Shown here one piece after another: positions 55,705 through 64,000 of a stretch of DNA of 64,000 bases (position 1 is its first letter; each line of letters opens with the position of its first letter). The notes beneath the pieces were generated by a model that made no database searches, had not been told where the DNA came from, and saw only the letters and a list, made by a program, of their open reading frames with translations. Source of the DNA: JBBQWZ01 sp038210135 (lineage in GTDB: Bacteria > Acidobacteriota > Terriglobia > Bryobacterales > Bryobacteraceae); contig JBBQWZ010000003.1 of NCBI GenBank assembly GCA_038210135.1, forward strand, positions 128,070-192,069. The letters are read 5' to 3'. Position numbers and translations under genes: made by a program.

Positions 55705-58089
55705 TCAATCGTTCCGCAGCGACCGCACCGGATCCGCCACTGCCGCCCGCCATGCCGGACGCGCGCTCGCCACCACTCCGATCGCCAACAGGACTCCGCC
55801 GGCTGCGACAAACGCCACCGGATCCATCGCGCTGATCTCATACAGCAGCGTCGTCAGATATTGCCCCAGCAGCAAAGCCGCGCCCACGCTCACCACCAGC
55901 CCGACTGCTAACGGCACCATCGCGCCGCGCAAGATCTCGCCGACCACTCGCCCCGGAGTCGCCCCCAGCGCCACCCGGATTCCCACTTCCCGCATCCGCA
56001 GCGACGTCGTATACGCCACGATGCTGTACACGCCGATCGACGTCAGCAGCAGCGCCAAGCCTCCCAACACGGAAAAGATCCACGCCGAGAATCGCGGCCT
56101 CCAAATCGAATTCGACACGATCTCTTCCATCGTCGCCATCTTCACGATTGGCTGATTTGGATCCACCGCCCAAATCTCTTTCCGGATCGCGTTCGCCACC
56201 TTCAGCGGATCGCCCGCCGTCCGCACCACGATCGTCGAGAGAAACGCGCCGAACAGCATCTGTTGATACGGCCGGTAAATCTCCGCTTGCGCGGGTTGGT
56301 CGTACGACATCTGCGCCGCATCGCGGACCACGCCCACTACCGTCAACGGCATCGTCGAGCCCGGCATGGTTTGCCCAATCGGATCCCGGTCCGGAAACGT
56401 CTGCCGCGCCATGTACTCGTTCAGGATAATCACCCCCGGTGCTTGTGCCCCGTCCGCGTCCGTAAACACGCGGCCCTTCACAATTCCGATTCCCATCGCC
56501 AGGAAATAGTGAGGGCTGACGTTGCGCGTCATCACCAGCAACGTCTTGCCGTCGCGCCCTTCCGACAGCGTGGTTGTGTTGGCGTTCGACAAAGGCAAGT
56601 TGTTCACGAACGCGACCGCCGTCAATCCCGGAACCTGTTCCAGCCGGTCCAGAATTTCCTTGTAATGCGCCATCTGCGCTGGTTTCGTTTCGTATTTACC
56701 CTTCGGCTTCTGCTCGATTTGCGTCCCCACCGGCACGCGCAAAGTCAGCACGTGATCCGCGTGAAAGCCATGATCGGCTTCCTGCAACTTCACCAGGCTC
56801 CGGATCATCAGGCCCGATCCCACCAGCAACAGAAACGCGAACGCGGCTTCAAACGCGATCAACAACGAAAAAAGTCTCGCCGAACGTTTTGAGCCGCTGG
56901 TTCCCTGCCCGCTCCGCAGCACCGCCTGTAAATCCGTCTTCCGCGCCATCACTACCGGAGCCGCGCTGCACAGCACCGCCAGCACAATGCACAGCACCGC
57001 GTTGAAAGCGAGCACGCGCCCATTCAGGGACACCCGCTGCAGGTGCGGAATCAGTATCGGAAGCGCGGTCAGTTGATCCGACAGGAACTGCAAGACGAAA
57101 TGCGCGAGTAGGATTCCAGCCGCGCTGCCGAACGCCGCCAGCGTCAGGCTTTCGATCAGCAACTGGCGCATCACTTTCCACACGCCGGCGCCGAGTGACG
57201 CCCGGATCGCGATTTCGCGCTGCCGTTGCACCGCCCGGCTCAGCAGCAGTCCGCCGACGTTTGCGCAGGCGATCAATAGCACTAGGCCCACAGCCGCCAG
57301 CACGAACAGCAGCGTCAATTCATAAGGACGTCCCGCGGTTTCCGTCCATTCGGAAACCTCGAGCTTCAAGTTTCCCTTCGCCACCGGATCCTCGCGTTCC
57401 CACTGCTTCGCTACGATTGCCGCCGCGCTCTGGATCCGCCCCAGCGCCAAGCCCGGCCGCATGCGCGCAATCATCTGGATCGCGTTGGTCGCCCCGGGCC
57501 GCACTCGCAGCGGACGCCACATCTCGATATCGGCCTGTGGAAACTGGAACTCCGGCGGCATCACACCGACGATCGTGCACGCCTCGTCCGAAATCGTAAT
57601 CACCTTGCCCAATACGTTCCGATCCGCGCGGAACCGCCTTCGCCATGTCCGGTCGCTCAGCACCACCACGTTCGAAGAATCGTCGTCCGCTTCGACCAGC
57701 GTTCGGCCCATTTGCGCGCGGACGCCGAGCATTGGAAACAACGCGCCCGACGTACGCACGGTTATTACCTGATCCGGATCGCCCACGCCGGTCAATTGCG
57801 ACATGTCGCGATGAAATGGAACAACCGTCTCGAACAGATCCGCGCGCCGCCGCCATTCGAGCGATTCTTTGGCCTCATTGGAAAACACGGGCCGCTTGGA
57901 GCTGGTCCATCCGATCTTCACCAGCTGCTCGGGATCGCGGTACGGCAAGGGGCGCAGCAGCACCGCGTCGACAATGCTGAATACCGCCGTATTGACGCCA
58001 ATACCCAACCCAAGAATCGCGATCACCGCCGTCGCGAATAAGGGGTTCCGCCGCAGCCAACGCAAAGCCCAAAGCAGGTCCTTCGTCAT
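55705..58089 (-). CDS. ADOP-type permease: FtsX/MacB-like, duplicated
   Basis: The 794-residue product from the ATG at 58089 (MTKDLLWALRWLRRNPLFAT); the frame is open to 58290 without support. It has two copies of the FtsX-like permease fold. Each has a transmembrane helix, a MacB periplasmic core (residues about 40-240 and 440-640) and three helices (LTLLFVLAAVGLVLLIACAN near 264; FSAWIFSVLGGLALLLTSIG near 664). REIAIRASLGAG and REVGIRVALGATPGRV mark the ATPase-contact loops in each half. The type is very common in Acidobacteriota and often has a PadR-type regulator, but none is next to it here. No ATPase gene is adjacent. Confidence 0.93.
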   Translation of the reverse strand: MTKDLLWALRWLRRNPLFATAVIAILGLGIGVNTAVFSIVDAVLLRPLPYRDPEQLVKIGWTSSKRPVFSNEAKESLEWRRRADLFETVVPFHRDMSQLTGVGDPDQVITVRTSGALFPMLGVRAQMGRTLVEADDDSSNVVVLSDRTWRRRFRADRNVLGKVITISDEACTIVGVMPPEFQFPQADIEMWRPLRVRPGATNAIQMIARMRPGLALGRIQSAAAIVAKQWEREDPVAKGNLKLEVSEWTETAGRPYELTLLFVLAAVGLVLLIACANVGGLLLSRAVQRQREIAIRASLGAGVWKVMRQLLIESLTLAAFGSAAGILLAHFVLQFLSDQLTALPILIPHLQRVSLNGRVLAFNAVLCIVLAVLCSAAPVVMARKTDLQAVLRSGQGTSGSKRSARLFSLLIAFEAAFAFLLLVGSGLMIRSLVKLQEADHGFHADHVLTLRVPVGTQIEQKPKGKYETKPAQMAHYKEILDRLEQVPGLTAVAFVNNLPLSNANTTTLSEGRDGKTLLVMTRNVSPHYFLAMGIGIVKGRVFTDADGAQAPGVIILNEYMARQTFPDRDPIGQTMPGSTMPLTVVGVVRDAAQMSYDQPAQAEIYRPYQQMLFGAFLSTIVVRTAGDPLKVANAIRKEIWAVDPNQPIVKMATMEEIVSNSIWRPRFSAWIFSVLGGLALLLTSIGVYSIVAYTTSLRMREVGIRVALGATPGRVVGEILRGAMVPLAVGLVVSVGAALLLGQYLTTLLYEISAMDPVAFVAAGGVLLAIGVVASARPAWRAAVADPVRSLRND

Positions 58090-58354
58090 CTCACGAATCA
58101 GCTTACACCCCGAGGCCGTAATTTCGGTGCTGCTCGGCCACCCAAATCCGCAAGAATCTCTGTAAAACGGCCTAAATCCAAATCGCCGGAAACAAATGCG
58201 ACTGCTGCGTGACTCAACACGCGCTCCCCGGATTTTTTTGACGAAGGTTTGCTCCTCCCGCGCCATCAAAAACCGCCCCGAATCCGCCACTCAATTCCAG
58301 TTTCAAACTGCCCCGCCGTGAGAACTTTCCCATGCCCGAGCCACTACCATCACA

Positions 58355-60172
58355 ATGCTGGACGGATTCTTTTCGGCATCCATCGTCCCCCTCGCGCTCG
58401 TCCTCCTGCTCAGCGGACTCGACGACCTCTTCGTGGACCTGGTCTGGCTGGCCGCCTGGATCTCCGCCTCCGCCAACCGTTACCTCGCCCATCTCGCCAA
58501 AAGCGCGTCCCGCGTCGCAGCCGCCGCCAACGACCCGCAAGCCTTCCCCACCGACGAGGAACTCAACGCCTCCCCTGCAAAGAAGATCGCCATTCTCGTC
58601 CCGCTCTGGCACGAACACGCCGTCATTCGCGGCATGCTCGAACACAATCTCGCCGCCGTCAACTATCCCGACTTCGACTTCTTCGCCGGCTGCTATATCA
58701 ACGACGAACTCACCATCGCCGCCGTCCGCGCCGTCGAAGCTCGCGAACCTCGCGTCCACCTCTGCATCTGCCCCCACGACGGACCCACATCCAAGGCCGA
58801 TTGCCTCAATTGGGCCTACCAGCGCCTGCTGATCTGGGAGGAACAGAACGCCGAACATTTCGACGTCATCATGATGCACGACGCCGAGGACCTCATCCAT
58901 CCCGAATCGCTCCGCTTCGTCAACCACTACGCGAATCGCGGCTTCGACATGGTGCAGATCCCCGTGCTCGCGCTCGCGACCCCCTTCCGCGAAGTGGTCC
59001 ACGGACTCTACTGCGACGAATTCGCCGAATATCAAACTCGCGATATGGCCGTCCGCGGCTACATGCGCGCCTTCATTCCATCGACCGGCGTCGGCACCGG
59101 AATCCGCCGTGAAGCTCTTGAAAAGCTCGCCGCCCGCGACTCCAACCGCCTCTTCACGCCCGAATCCCTGACCGAGGATTACGACATCGGGCTGCGCATC
59201 AAGGCCCTGCACTGCCTGCCCATCTGCGTCCCGGTGCGGAAATTCCATCAATCGTTCGTCGCCACTCGCGAATTTTTTCCGCGCAACTTCAAGGCCGCCC
59301 TCCGTCAGCGCACCCGCTGGGTCACTGGGATCTGCCTGCAAACCTGGCAGACGCACGGCTGGAGCGGATCCCCCGCCGACGTCTATTGGCTCTGGCGCGA
59401 TCGCAAAGGCCTATTCGGAAATCCCGTCGGCTTGTTCGCGAACCTGCTGTCGCTCTATGGCATCTTCCACTGGAATCTGACCGCCCAAATCTCCGCCTTC
59501 GACCGCGACCTTTTGTGGACCACCCTCGCTCTCCAACTCGTTCGCTTCGCCGTCCGCTTCCTCTGCGTACGCCGCCTCTACGGAACCGTCTTCGCCCTCG
59601 GCATCCCGATTCGCGCTTTCTTCGGAACTGTCCTCAACACCGCCGCCACTTTCAGCGCGATCCGTCGCTTCACTTGGGCGAACCTTCGCGGTGAGCCTCT
59701 GCGCTGGCTCAAGACCGAGCATGCCTTTCCGACTCGTGCCGCCCTCGCCCGCCACAAACGCCGCCTCGGGGAAGTCCTCGCCGGAAGCGGCTTCGTGACT
59801 CAACTGGAGATCGACGCCGCTCTCGCCCGTCCCAACGATAGCCAACGCCTGGGCGAATTCCTCATGGGGGAAGGCCTGGTCAGCGAAGAGCAGTTGTACC
59901 AGGCTCTCTGCCTCCAGCACGGCCTGCCGCCCGGCCCCGAAAGCGTAGAGGCCATCCGCCACGAATCCACTCGCGTGCTGCCCGCGCACATTGCCGACGC
60001 CTGGCGCATGCTCGCCTTCGATATCGAACCCGGACGAATCCGCATCGCCGTGGATGACATCCCCTCCGAAGCTCTCATCGCGGTCGTCGCCCGCTACGTC
60101 CGCATGGAACCCGAATTCCATCTCGTCTCCCCCAGCCGCCTCAACACACTCAAGACCATCCTCACCACGTAA
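58355..60172 (+). CDS. NfrB-like membrane glycosyltransferase with a C-terminal MshEN-type domain
   Basis: The 605-residue product has a short N-terminal membrane segment, a GT2 catalytic domain (AILVPLWHEHAVIRGMLEHN near residue 76; metal-binding HDAED near 173; TEDYDIGLR near 270; QRTRW near 315), a set of transmembrane helices (about 345-435), and a C-terminal part (about 465-605: RRLGEVLAGSGFVTQLEIDA, QLYQALCLQHGLP) that resembles the GspE/MshE N-terminal domain. The same order is seen in NfrB, the phage N4 adsorption protein, described as a glycosyltransferase activated by c-di-GMP through its MshEN domain. It probably makes or exports a surface polysaccharide. No nfrA is in the window. 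Confidence 0.87.
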   Translation: MLDGFFSASIVPLALVLLLSGLDDLFVDLVWLAAWISASANRYLAHLAKSASRVAAAANDPQAFPTDEELNASPAKKIAILVPLWHEHAVIRGMLEHNLAAVNYPDFDFFAGCYINDELTIAAVRAVEAREPRVHLCICPHDGPTSKADCLNWAYQRLLIWEEQNAEHFDVIMMHDAEDLIHPESLRFVNHYANRGFDMVQIPVLALATPFREVVHGLYCDEFAEYQTRDMAVRGYMRAFIPSTGVGTGIRREALEKLAARDSNRLFTPESLTEDYDIGLRIKALHCLPICVPVRKFHQSFVATREFFPRNFKAALRQRTRWVTGICLQTWQTHGWSGSPADVYWLWRDRKGLFGNPVGLFANLLSLYGIFHWNLTAQISAFDRDLLWTTLALQLVRFAVRFLCVRRLYGTVFALGIPIRAFFGTVLNTAATFSAIRRFTWANLRGEPLRWLKTEHAFPTRAALARHKRRLGEVLAGSGFVTQLEIDAALARPNDSQRLGEFLMGEGLVSEEQLYQALCLQHGLPPGPESVEAIRHESTRVLPAHIADAWRMLAFDIEPGRIRIAVDDIPSEALIAVVARYVRMEPEFHLVSPSRLNTLKTILTT

Positions 60173-60225
60173 CGAGGGGCGACCGCAAAGGTCCCGCATA
60201 CTATCCATGCAGCGCCCCCCCTGAA

Positions 60226-60245
60226 CCCGGAGCGTCAGCGACGGG
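60226..60245. repeat. Single hairpin repeat between NfrB-like gene and moeA
   Basis: CCCG-GA-GC-GTCA-GC-GA-CGGG between CTGAA and GAC. The same stem sequence occurs at 32410-32429. Confidence 0.9.
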
Positions 60246-60323
60246 ACTTCGCAACGAAGTGGGCGGCGCATCTCCAACCGCCAACCCGTACCAACTTCGA
60301 ACAACCAGCCCTACAATAGGAGC

Positions 60324-61523
60324 GTGGCCGCACTCCCCTTCGACGAAGCCCGCGCAATGGTCGAGCGCAAGGTGCGCGAAGCCCTACGCACGCTGTGCTT
60401 CGAGACCACGCCGCTCGATCAAGCCTACGGACGCGTACTTGGCGAGGATGTCTTCGCGGACCGCGACTATCCGCCCTTCCCCCGCTCGGCCCGCGATGGC
60501 TTCGCCGTCATCGCCTCCGAAGTCCCCGGACGCCTGCGCGTCATCGGCGAAGTTCGCGCCGGAACCTACTTCGATCGCACCATCCAAATCGGTGAAACCA
60601 TCGAGATCATGACCGGAGCGCCGCTGCCCGCCGGTGCCGACGCCGTGGTCATGATCGAGCACACCCACCGCGACGGCGACGACGTCATCATTGAACGGCA
60701 CGCCGCACCCGGCGACAACTTCAACCCCAAGGGTTCGGAAGTCCGTATGGGCGAAGTGGTGGTCCAGCGTGGAACCCGCCTCGACTACGCGCACATCGCC
60801 ATGCTCGCCGCCGTCGGACGCGTTCACGTGCCCGTCGTCGTGCGCCCCAAGGTCGCCATCCTCTCGACCGGCGACGAACTCGTACCCGTCGATTCCATCC
60901 CCGGCCCGTATCAAATCCGGAATTCAAATTCCGTCGCGCTCGCTGCCCAGGTCACACGCGCCGGAGGCGATCCGGTGCTGCTGCCCGTCGCCCCCGACCT
61001 CTACGACGAGACGCGCAAACTCATCGAACAGGGTCTCGCCGCCGATCTCCTGCTGCTCTCCGGAGGAGTCTCCGCGGGTAAGTACGACATCGTCGAAAAA
61101 GTGCTCGCCGACCTCGGCGCCGAATTCTACTTCGACCGCATCAGGATTCAACCCGGCCAGCCGCTGGTCTTCGGCTCCTGCCCTTCGGCTCACGGAATCC
61201 GCTTCTTCTTCGGCCTCCCCGGCAATCCGACTTCGACCATGGTCACCTTCGAAGCCGTCGCCCGCCTCGCTCTCGATCTGCTCAGCGGCTGCCGCGATAC
61301 ATCTTTGCCGCTTCCCATGGCCCGCCTGACCAACGCGCTCACCCAGAAGCCCGGACTCACCCGCTTTCTGCCCGCTGTCGCCACCGGTTCTGAAGTCACC
61401 ACCGAGCCCTGGCATGGCTCAGGCGATGTCGCTGCCGTGGCTCGAGTCAACGCCTTCGTCGTCACCGAGCCCGATCGCGAACATTGGGACAAAGGCGAAA
61501 TGGTGCGAGTCCTCATCCGATGA
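60324..61523 (+). CDS. moeA: Molybdopterin molybdotransferase
   Basis: The 399-residue product starts with GTG; AGGAG directly precedes it and a TACAAT ends 6 nt upstream. MoeA inserts molybdate into adenylylated molybdopterin. Blocks: PLDQAYGRVLGEDVFADRDY, SARDGFAV, IMTGAPLPAGADAVVMIEHT, STGDELVP near residue 181, SGGVSAGKYDIVEKVL near residue 246 and GLPGNPTSTMVTFEA near residue 298. It overlaps moaC by 4 nt. Confidence 0.96.
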   Translation: MAALPFDEARAMVERKVREALRTLCFETTPLDQAYGRVLGEDVFADRDYPPFPRSARDGFAVIASEVPGRLRVIGEVRAGTYFDRTIQIGETIEIMTGAPLPAGADAVVMIEHTHRDGDDVIIERHAAPGDNFNPKGSEVRMGEVVVQRGTRLDYAHIAMLAAVGRVHVPVVVRPKVAILSTGDELVPVDSIPGPYQIRNSNSVALAAQVTRAGGDPVLLPVAPDLYDETRKLIEQGLAADLLLLSGGVSAGKYDIVEKVLADLGAEFYFDRIRIQPGQPLVFGSCPSAHGIRFFFGLPGNPTSTMVTFEAVARLALDLLSGCRDTSLPLPMARLTNALTQKPGLTRFLPAVATGSEVTTEPWHGSGDVAAVARVNAFVVTEPDREHWDKGEMVRVLIR

Positions 61524-62083
61524 AGAACCAGCTCTCGCACTACGACGATGCCGGCGCCGCCCGCATGGTGGACGTCACCGCCAAATCCGAAACCAAGCGG
61601 ACCGCCCGCGCCCAGGCTTTTGTCAAAATGAGCCCCGCCGTGCTCGCTGCGCTTCACAACAACCCCAAAGGCGATCCCCTGCAAGTCGCGCGCATCGCCG
61701 GAATCAGCGCCGCCAAGAAGACCTCCGACCTCATCCCGATGTGCCATCCGCTGTTGCTCTCGCACATCGACGTCGATGTCCGGGTCGAAGCCGGCGGAGT
61801 CCGCATTTTGACGAGTGTCACCACCACCGCGCCCACCGGAGTCGAGATGGAGGCCCTTACCGCCGCATCCATTGCCGCCCTCACGGTGTACGACATGACC
61901 AAGGCGCTCGATAAAGGGATCGAGATTCAGGATGTCTTTTTGATTGAGAAGACCGGCGGAAAAAGCGGTACCTTCACGCGGAAACCGGGCAGCGCCGGAG
62001 CCTCGGCGCCGAAATCAACCAGCGCCGGAGCCTCGGCGCGAAAATCAACCAGCGCCGGAGCCTCGGCGCGAAAATCAACATGA
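61520..62083 (+). CDS. moaC: Cyclic pyranopterin monophosphate synthase with a repeat-derived tail
   Basis: 187 residues from the ATG at 61520, which overlaps the moeA stop (ATGA). The MoaC core (residues 1-156) has KKTSDLIPMCHPLLLSHIDV near 66-85 and GVEMEALTAASIAALTVYDM near 107-126. It closes the pterin ring after MoaA. The last 30 residues repeat SAGASARKST and come from three 30-bp tandem units (61991-62080). The stop overlaps the next start (ATGA). moaA is not in the window. Confidence 0.95.
   Translation: MKNQLSHYDDAGAARMVDVTAKSETKRTARAQAFVKMSPAVLAALHNNPKGDPLQVARIAGISAAKKTSDLIPMCHPLLLSHIDVDVRVEAGGVRILTSVTTTAPTGVEMEALTAASIAALTVYDMTKALDKGIEIQDVFLIEKTGGKSGTFTRKPGSAGASAPKSTSAGASARKSTSAGASARKST
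61991..62080 (+). repeat. Three 30-bp tandem repeats inside the 3' end of moaC
   Basis: Units start at 61991, 62021 and 62051. Each contains AGCGCCGGAGCCTCGGCGC, a 6-bp hairpin GCGCCG-GAGCCT-CGGCGC, plus GAAATCAACC-type filler. They extend the protein C-terminus by about 30 residues and the last unit runs into the next gene start. Confidence 0.95.
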
Positions 62084-62562
62084 TCCGCGTCGCCGTGCTC
62101 ACCATCTCCGACACCCGCACCGCCGGCATCCAAACCGACGCCTCCGGACCCGCCCTCTGCGCCCGCGCCGCCACTCTCGGCTGGACCGTCGTCACCCAAG
62201 GCCTGATCGCCGACGAAGCCGACCAAATCGCCGCCTGGATGGCCGAACGCGCCGATTCCGGCGAAGTCGATCTCATCCTATCCACCGGAGGCACCGGAGT
62301 CGCCATCCGCGATGTGACGCCCGAAGCTGTCCGCCGCGTCATCGACCGCGAGATCCCCGGCATCGGCGAACTCATGCGGTCCGAGGGCCGCCAGTTCACA
62401 CCGTTGTCGTATCTCTCACGCGGACTCGGCGGAACCCGAGGCAAAGTCCTGATCGCCGCCCTCCCCGGATCCCCCACGGGCGCCGTACAGTCGCTCGACG
62501 CGTTCGCCTACCTCATCCCTCATTTGGCCGGCTTATTGCAAGGCAGAAACATGCATGCCTGA
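62080..62562 (+). CDS. MogA/MoaB family molybdopterin adenylyltransferase
   Basis: The 160-residue product overlaps moaC by 4 nt. Blocks: VAVLTISDTRTAGIQTDASG at the start, DLILSTGGTGVAIRDVTPEA near residue 64, and RGKVLIAALPGSPTGAVQSL near residue 119. It adenylates molybdopterin before MoeA inserts molybdenum. The MoeA-MoaC-MogA order makes a compact three-gene operon with the missing steps (MoaA, MoaD-MoaE) elsewhere. Confidence 0.93.
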   Translation: MIRVAVLTISDTRTAGIQTDASGPALCARAATLGWTVVTQGLIADEADQIAAWMAERADSGEVDLILSTGGTGVAIRDVTPEAVRRVIDREIPGIGELMRSEGRQFTPLSYLSRGLGGTRGKVLIAALPGSPTGAVQSLDAFAYLIPHLAGLLQGRNMHA

Positions 62563-62622
62563 CGGAGCCTCAGCACCGAACCGCGACCTTGAGCGAGCGG
62601 ACACCAAATACTCCGGCTTGAA

Positions 62623-62642
62623 CCCCGCCCGTAAGGAAGGGG
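62623..62642. repeat. Single hairpin repeat
   Basis: CCCC-GC-CC-GTAA-GG-AA-GGGG between TTGAA and GAC. A decayed copy lies just before it at 62580-62600. Confidence 0.85.
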
Positions 62643-62699
62643 ACCCCACGCAAGGGACTCGAGACTCTACTTATCGAATCGGAAACCAACGCGATCCCA

Positions 62700-63815
62700 A
62701 TGACATCCATTAAACGTATGCGACAGATGACCTTATCGACGGTGCTGCTGATCGGGATCATGACCTGGACAGCGGCGGCTCAACAGCCCGGCCAACCTGC
62801 CCCTCAACAACCCGGCCAAGCAAGAGATCCCAACGAGTTGGTGATCAAAACCGGCGTCCGCCTTGTTCTCGCGCCCACTACCGTCACCGGCAAGGACGGA
62901 GCCATGGTCAACGGACTCCACGTCGAGGATTTTATCCTCTTCGACAACGGCAAGCCGCAGCCCATCACCCAGGATCAGACCGTCCACCCACTGTCGCTCG
63001 TCATTCTTATCCAGTGCTCGCAGAACATGGAGCACGTGCTCCCGCAGATCCAGAAGCTCGGCTCTCTGCTCGAAGCGCAGGTTATGGGTGAGAACGGCGA
63101 AGTTGCCCTGGTCAGCTACGACCACAAAATCAAAACTGTCCTTGATTTCACTCCGGACATCGCGAAGGTCGCCGACGCGATCAAGCTCATCAAGCCCGGC
63201 AGTACCCAGAACCGGCTCAACGATGCCACCATGCACGGCATTAACCTGCTTCGCAACCGCCCCCTGAACCGTCGCCGCATCCTGCTGATTATCGGCGAGA
63301 CGCGCGACCGCTCGAGCGAGGGCAACGTCCGCGAAGTCCTCACCGCCGCGGAATTTCAGAACGTCGTGATCTATTCAGTGGACGTCTCGACCGCCCTTTC
63401 AACGATGAGCGTGCAGGCCCAGCCGCCCCGCCCCTCTCCCATCCCTCCCGGCGGCAAGCTGAACGCCCTCGGCGGAGTAGAATCGCCCACCGAATTCTCC
63501 CAGCGCTCGACCGGAAACTGGACCCCCGCCATCACCGAGATCTTCCGCCGCACCAAGGGAATCTTCGTGGATAATCCAGTCGAGGTCTACACGAAATACA
63601 CCGGAGGCCGAGAGTTCGGCTTCCTGAAACAGCGCGGCCTCGAAAACGCAATCAGCCAGGTCGGCGAACAGCTACACAGCCAATACCTGCTGTCCTTCAA
63701 CTTAAGCTCGAACGCCATCGGAGGCTATCACGAGTTGGAAGTAAGAGTGAACCGACCCGGCCTGAAAGTCACGACGCGCAAAGGCTACTGGGTAGCCGGC
63801 CCGTCCGAAAAATAA
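62700..63815 (+). CDS. Secreted VWFA-related protein with a degenerate metal site
   Basis: The 371-residue product has a signal peptide (MTLSTVLLIGIMTWTAAAQ, starting at residue 10 of the frame), a Pro/Gln-rich linker and a VWFA-related domain. The metal-site position reads IQCSQNM in place of DxSxS. HVEDFILFDNGKPQPITQ and the C-terminal YLLSFNLSSNAIGGYHELEV and RKGYWVAG match the acidobacterial family. Starts at 62700, 62718 (MRQM) or 62727 (MTLST) are possible. Function unknown. Confidence 0.88.
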   Translation: MTSIKRMRQMTLSTVLLIGIMTWTAAAQQPGQPAPQQPGQARDPNELVIKTGVRLVLAPTTVTGKDGAMVNGLHVEDFILFDNGKPQPITQDQTVHPLSLVILIQCSQNMEHVLPQIQKLGSLLEAQVMGENGEVALVSYDHKIKTVLDFTPDIAKVADAIKLIKPGSTQNRLNDATMHGINLLRNRPLNRRRILLIIGETRDRSSEGNVREVLTAAEFQNVVIYSVDVSTALSTMSVQAQPPRPSPIPPGGKLNALGGVESPTEFSQRSTGNWTPAITEIFRRTKGIFVDNPVEVYTKYTGGREFGFLKQRGLENAISQVGEQLHSQYLLSFNLSSNAIGGYHELEVRVNRPGLKVTTRKGYWVAGPSEK

Positions 63816-64000
63816 AACCCGCGGCGCGCAGCAAGTGCCCGCCCACCATCAAACCCACCCAATCCGAGCCGCGACCAGAGTCACACACGCACGGGGACGT
63901 GCGTCGTGAAAGCCAGAAACCAGTGGAGGAGGGGGGTGGAGAAGGCAAAATAAGAGCTGCGAAGGTGCCGCGAGCAATGGCCGGGAACACACTGGCGCGT
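63816..64000. other. Window end without a recognised gene
   Basis: Only a decayed GAGCCGCGACCAGAG repeat start (near 63868) and no supported coding region. Confidence 0.6.

Noticed and set aside
63769..63990. Minus-strand gene at the window end
   Set aside because: Overlaps the end of the VWFA gene and the translation has no recognisable pattern.

Overview
This 64 kb window is GC-rich, gene-dense chromosomal DNA, most likely from an Acidobacteriota of the Solibacter/Bryobacterales lineage. The markers are protein families: a surface protein ending in the Solibacter-type C-terminal domain (27270-29357), three acidobacterial VWFA-related proteins, an ADOP-type duplicated-permease protein, a Cys-rich anti-sigma-like/carboxypeptidase-regulatory-like protein, and many secreted beta-propeller, Big-1, CHRD and choice-of-anchor-D proteins. 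There is no prophage, CRISPR array, rRNA or tRNA gene, and no complete transposase. The assignment rests on recalled family distribution, not on a search.

Layout. 1-10.2 kb: a truncated acyl-CoA dehydrogenase, a probable remnant of a BNR/sortilin-like protein, a DinB-like protein, a large secreted M14 carboxypeptidase, an orphan TssA, and an acylase plus PQQ-propeller pair. 10.8-14.9 kb: an overlapping four-gene operon (MmgE/PrpD, CaiB/BaiF CoA-transferase, CitE-like lyase, mesaconyl/itaconyl-CoA hydratase-type MaoC) that reads as a C5-dicarboxylate (itaconate or mesaconate type) route. 15-24 kb: an orphan CopG antitoxin with a toxin scrap, a VWFA protein, an esterase, a cyclase, a cytochrome c and a three-gene cell-surface operon. 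24-33 kb: citrate synthase, seryl-tRNA synthetase, a CHRD protein, an ArsR-methyltransferase fusion divergent from S-adenosylhomocysteine hydrolase, an IscU-like scaffold and MutT. 34-45 kb: rpoC, rpoB, rplL, rplJ and rplA on the minus strand with recognisable promoters, an attenuator and a terminator. 45-64 kb: methyltransferase, paired PH-domain membrane proteins, a cytochrome-copper monooxygenase-like protein, SuhB-like phosphatase, a MoaD-MoaE fusion/VWFA/Hfq-like operon, a thioesterase, DAHP synthase, an ADOP permease, an NfrB-like glycosyltransferase, the moeA-moaC-mog operon and a last VWFA protein.

The most distinctive layer is not coding. Intergenic space is filled with several families of short hairpin repeats. 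The commonest is a 20-nt hairpin with a GTAA/GTCA tetraloop, two symmetric GA/GA positions, and stem bases that change in a compensating way between copies. It occurs singly at about 13 sites and in two tandem arrays (40-bp and 45-bp periods). A second family (core TAGGCCTCCGGCCT) occurs seven times, once in frame inside a gene. A third (GTGCTCCGAAGGAGCAC) forms a 30-bp-period array. A 123-bp MITE-like element and repeat-derived C-terminal tails on MoaC and the MaoC protein belong to the same picture.

A second unexpected feature is a roughly 65-residue, eight-cysteine insertion in the RNA polymerase beta subunit. Its first half resembles the zinc-binding domain of the beta-prime subunit encoded next door.
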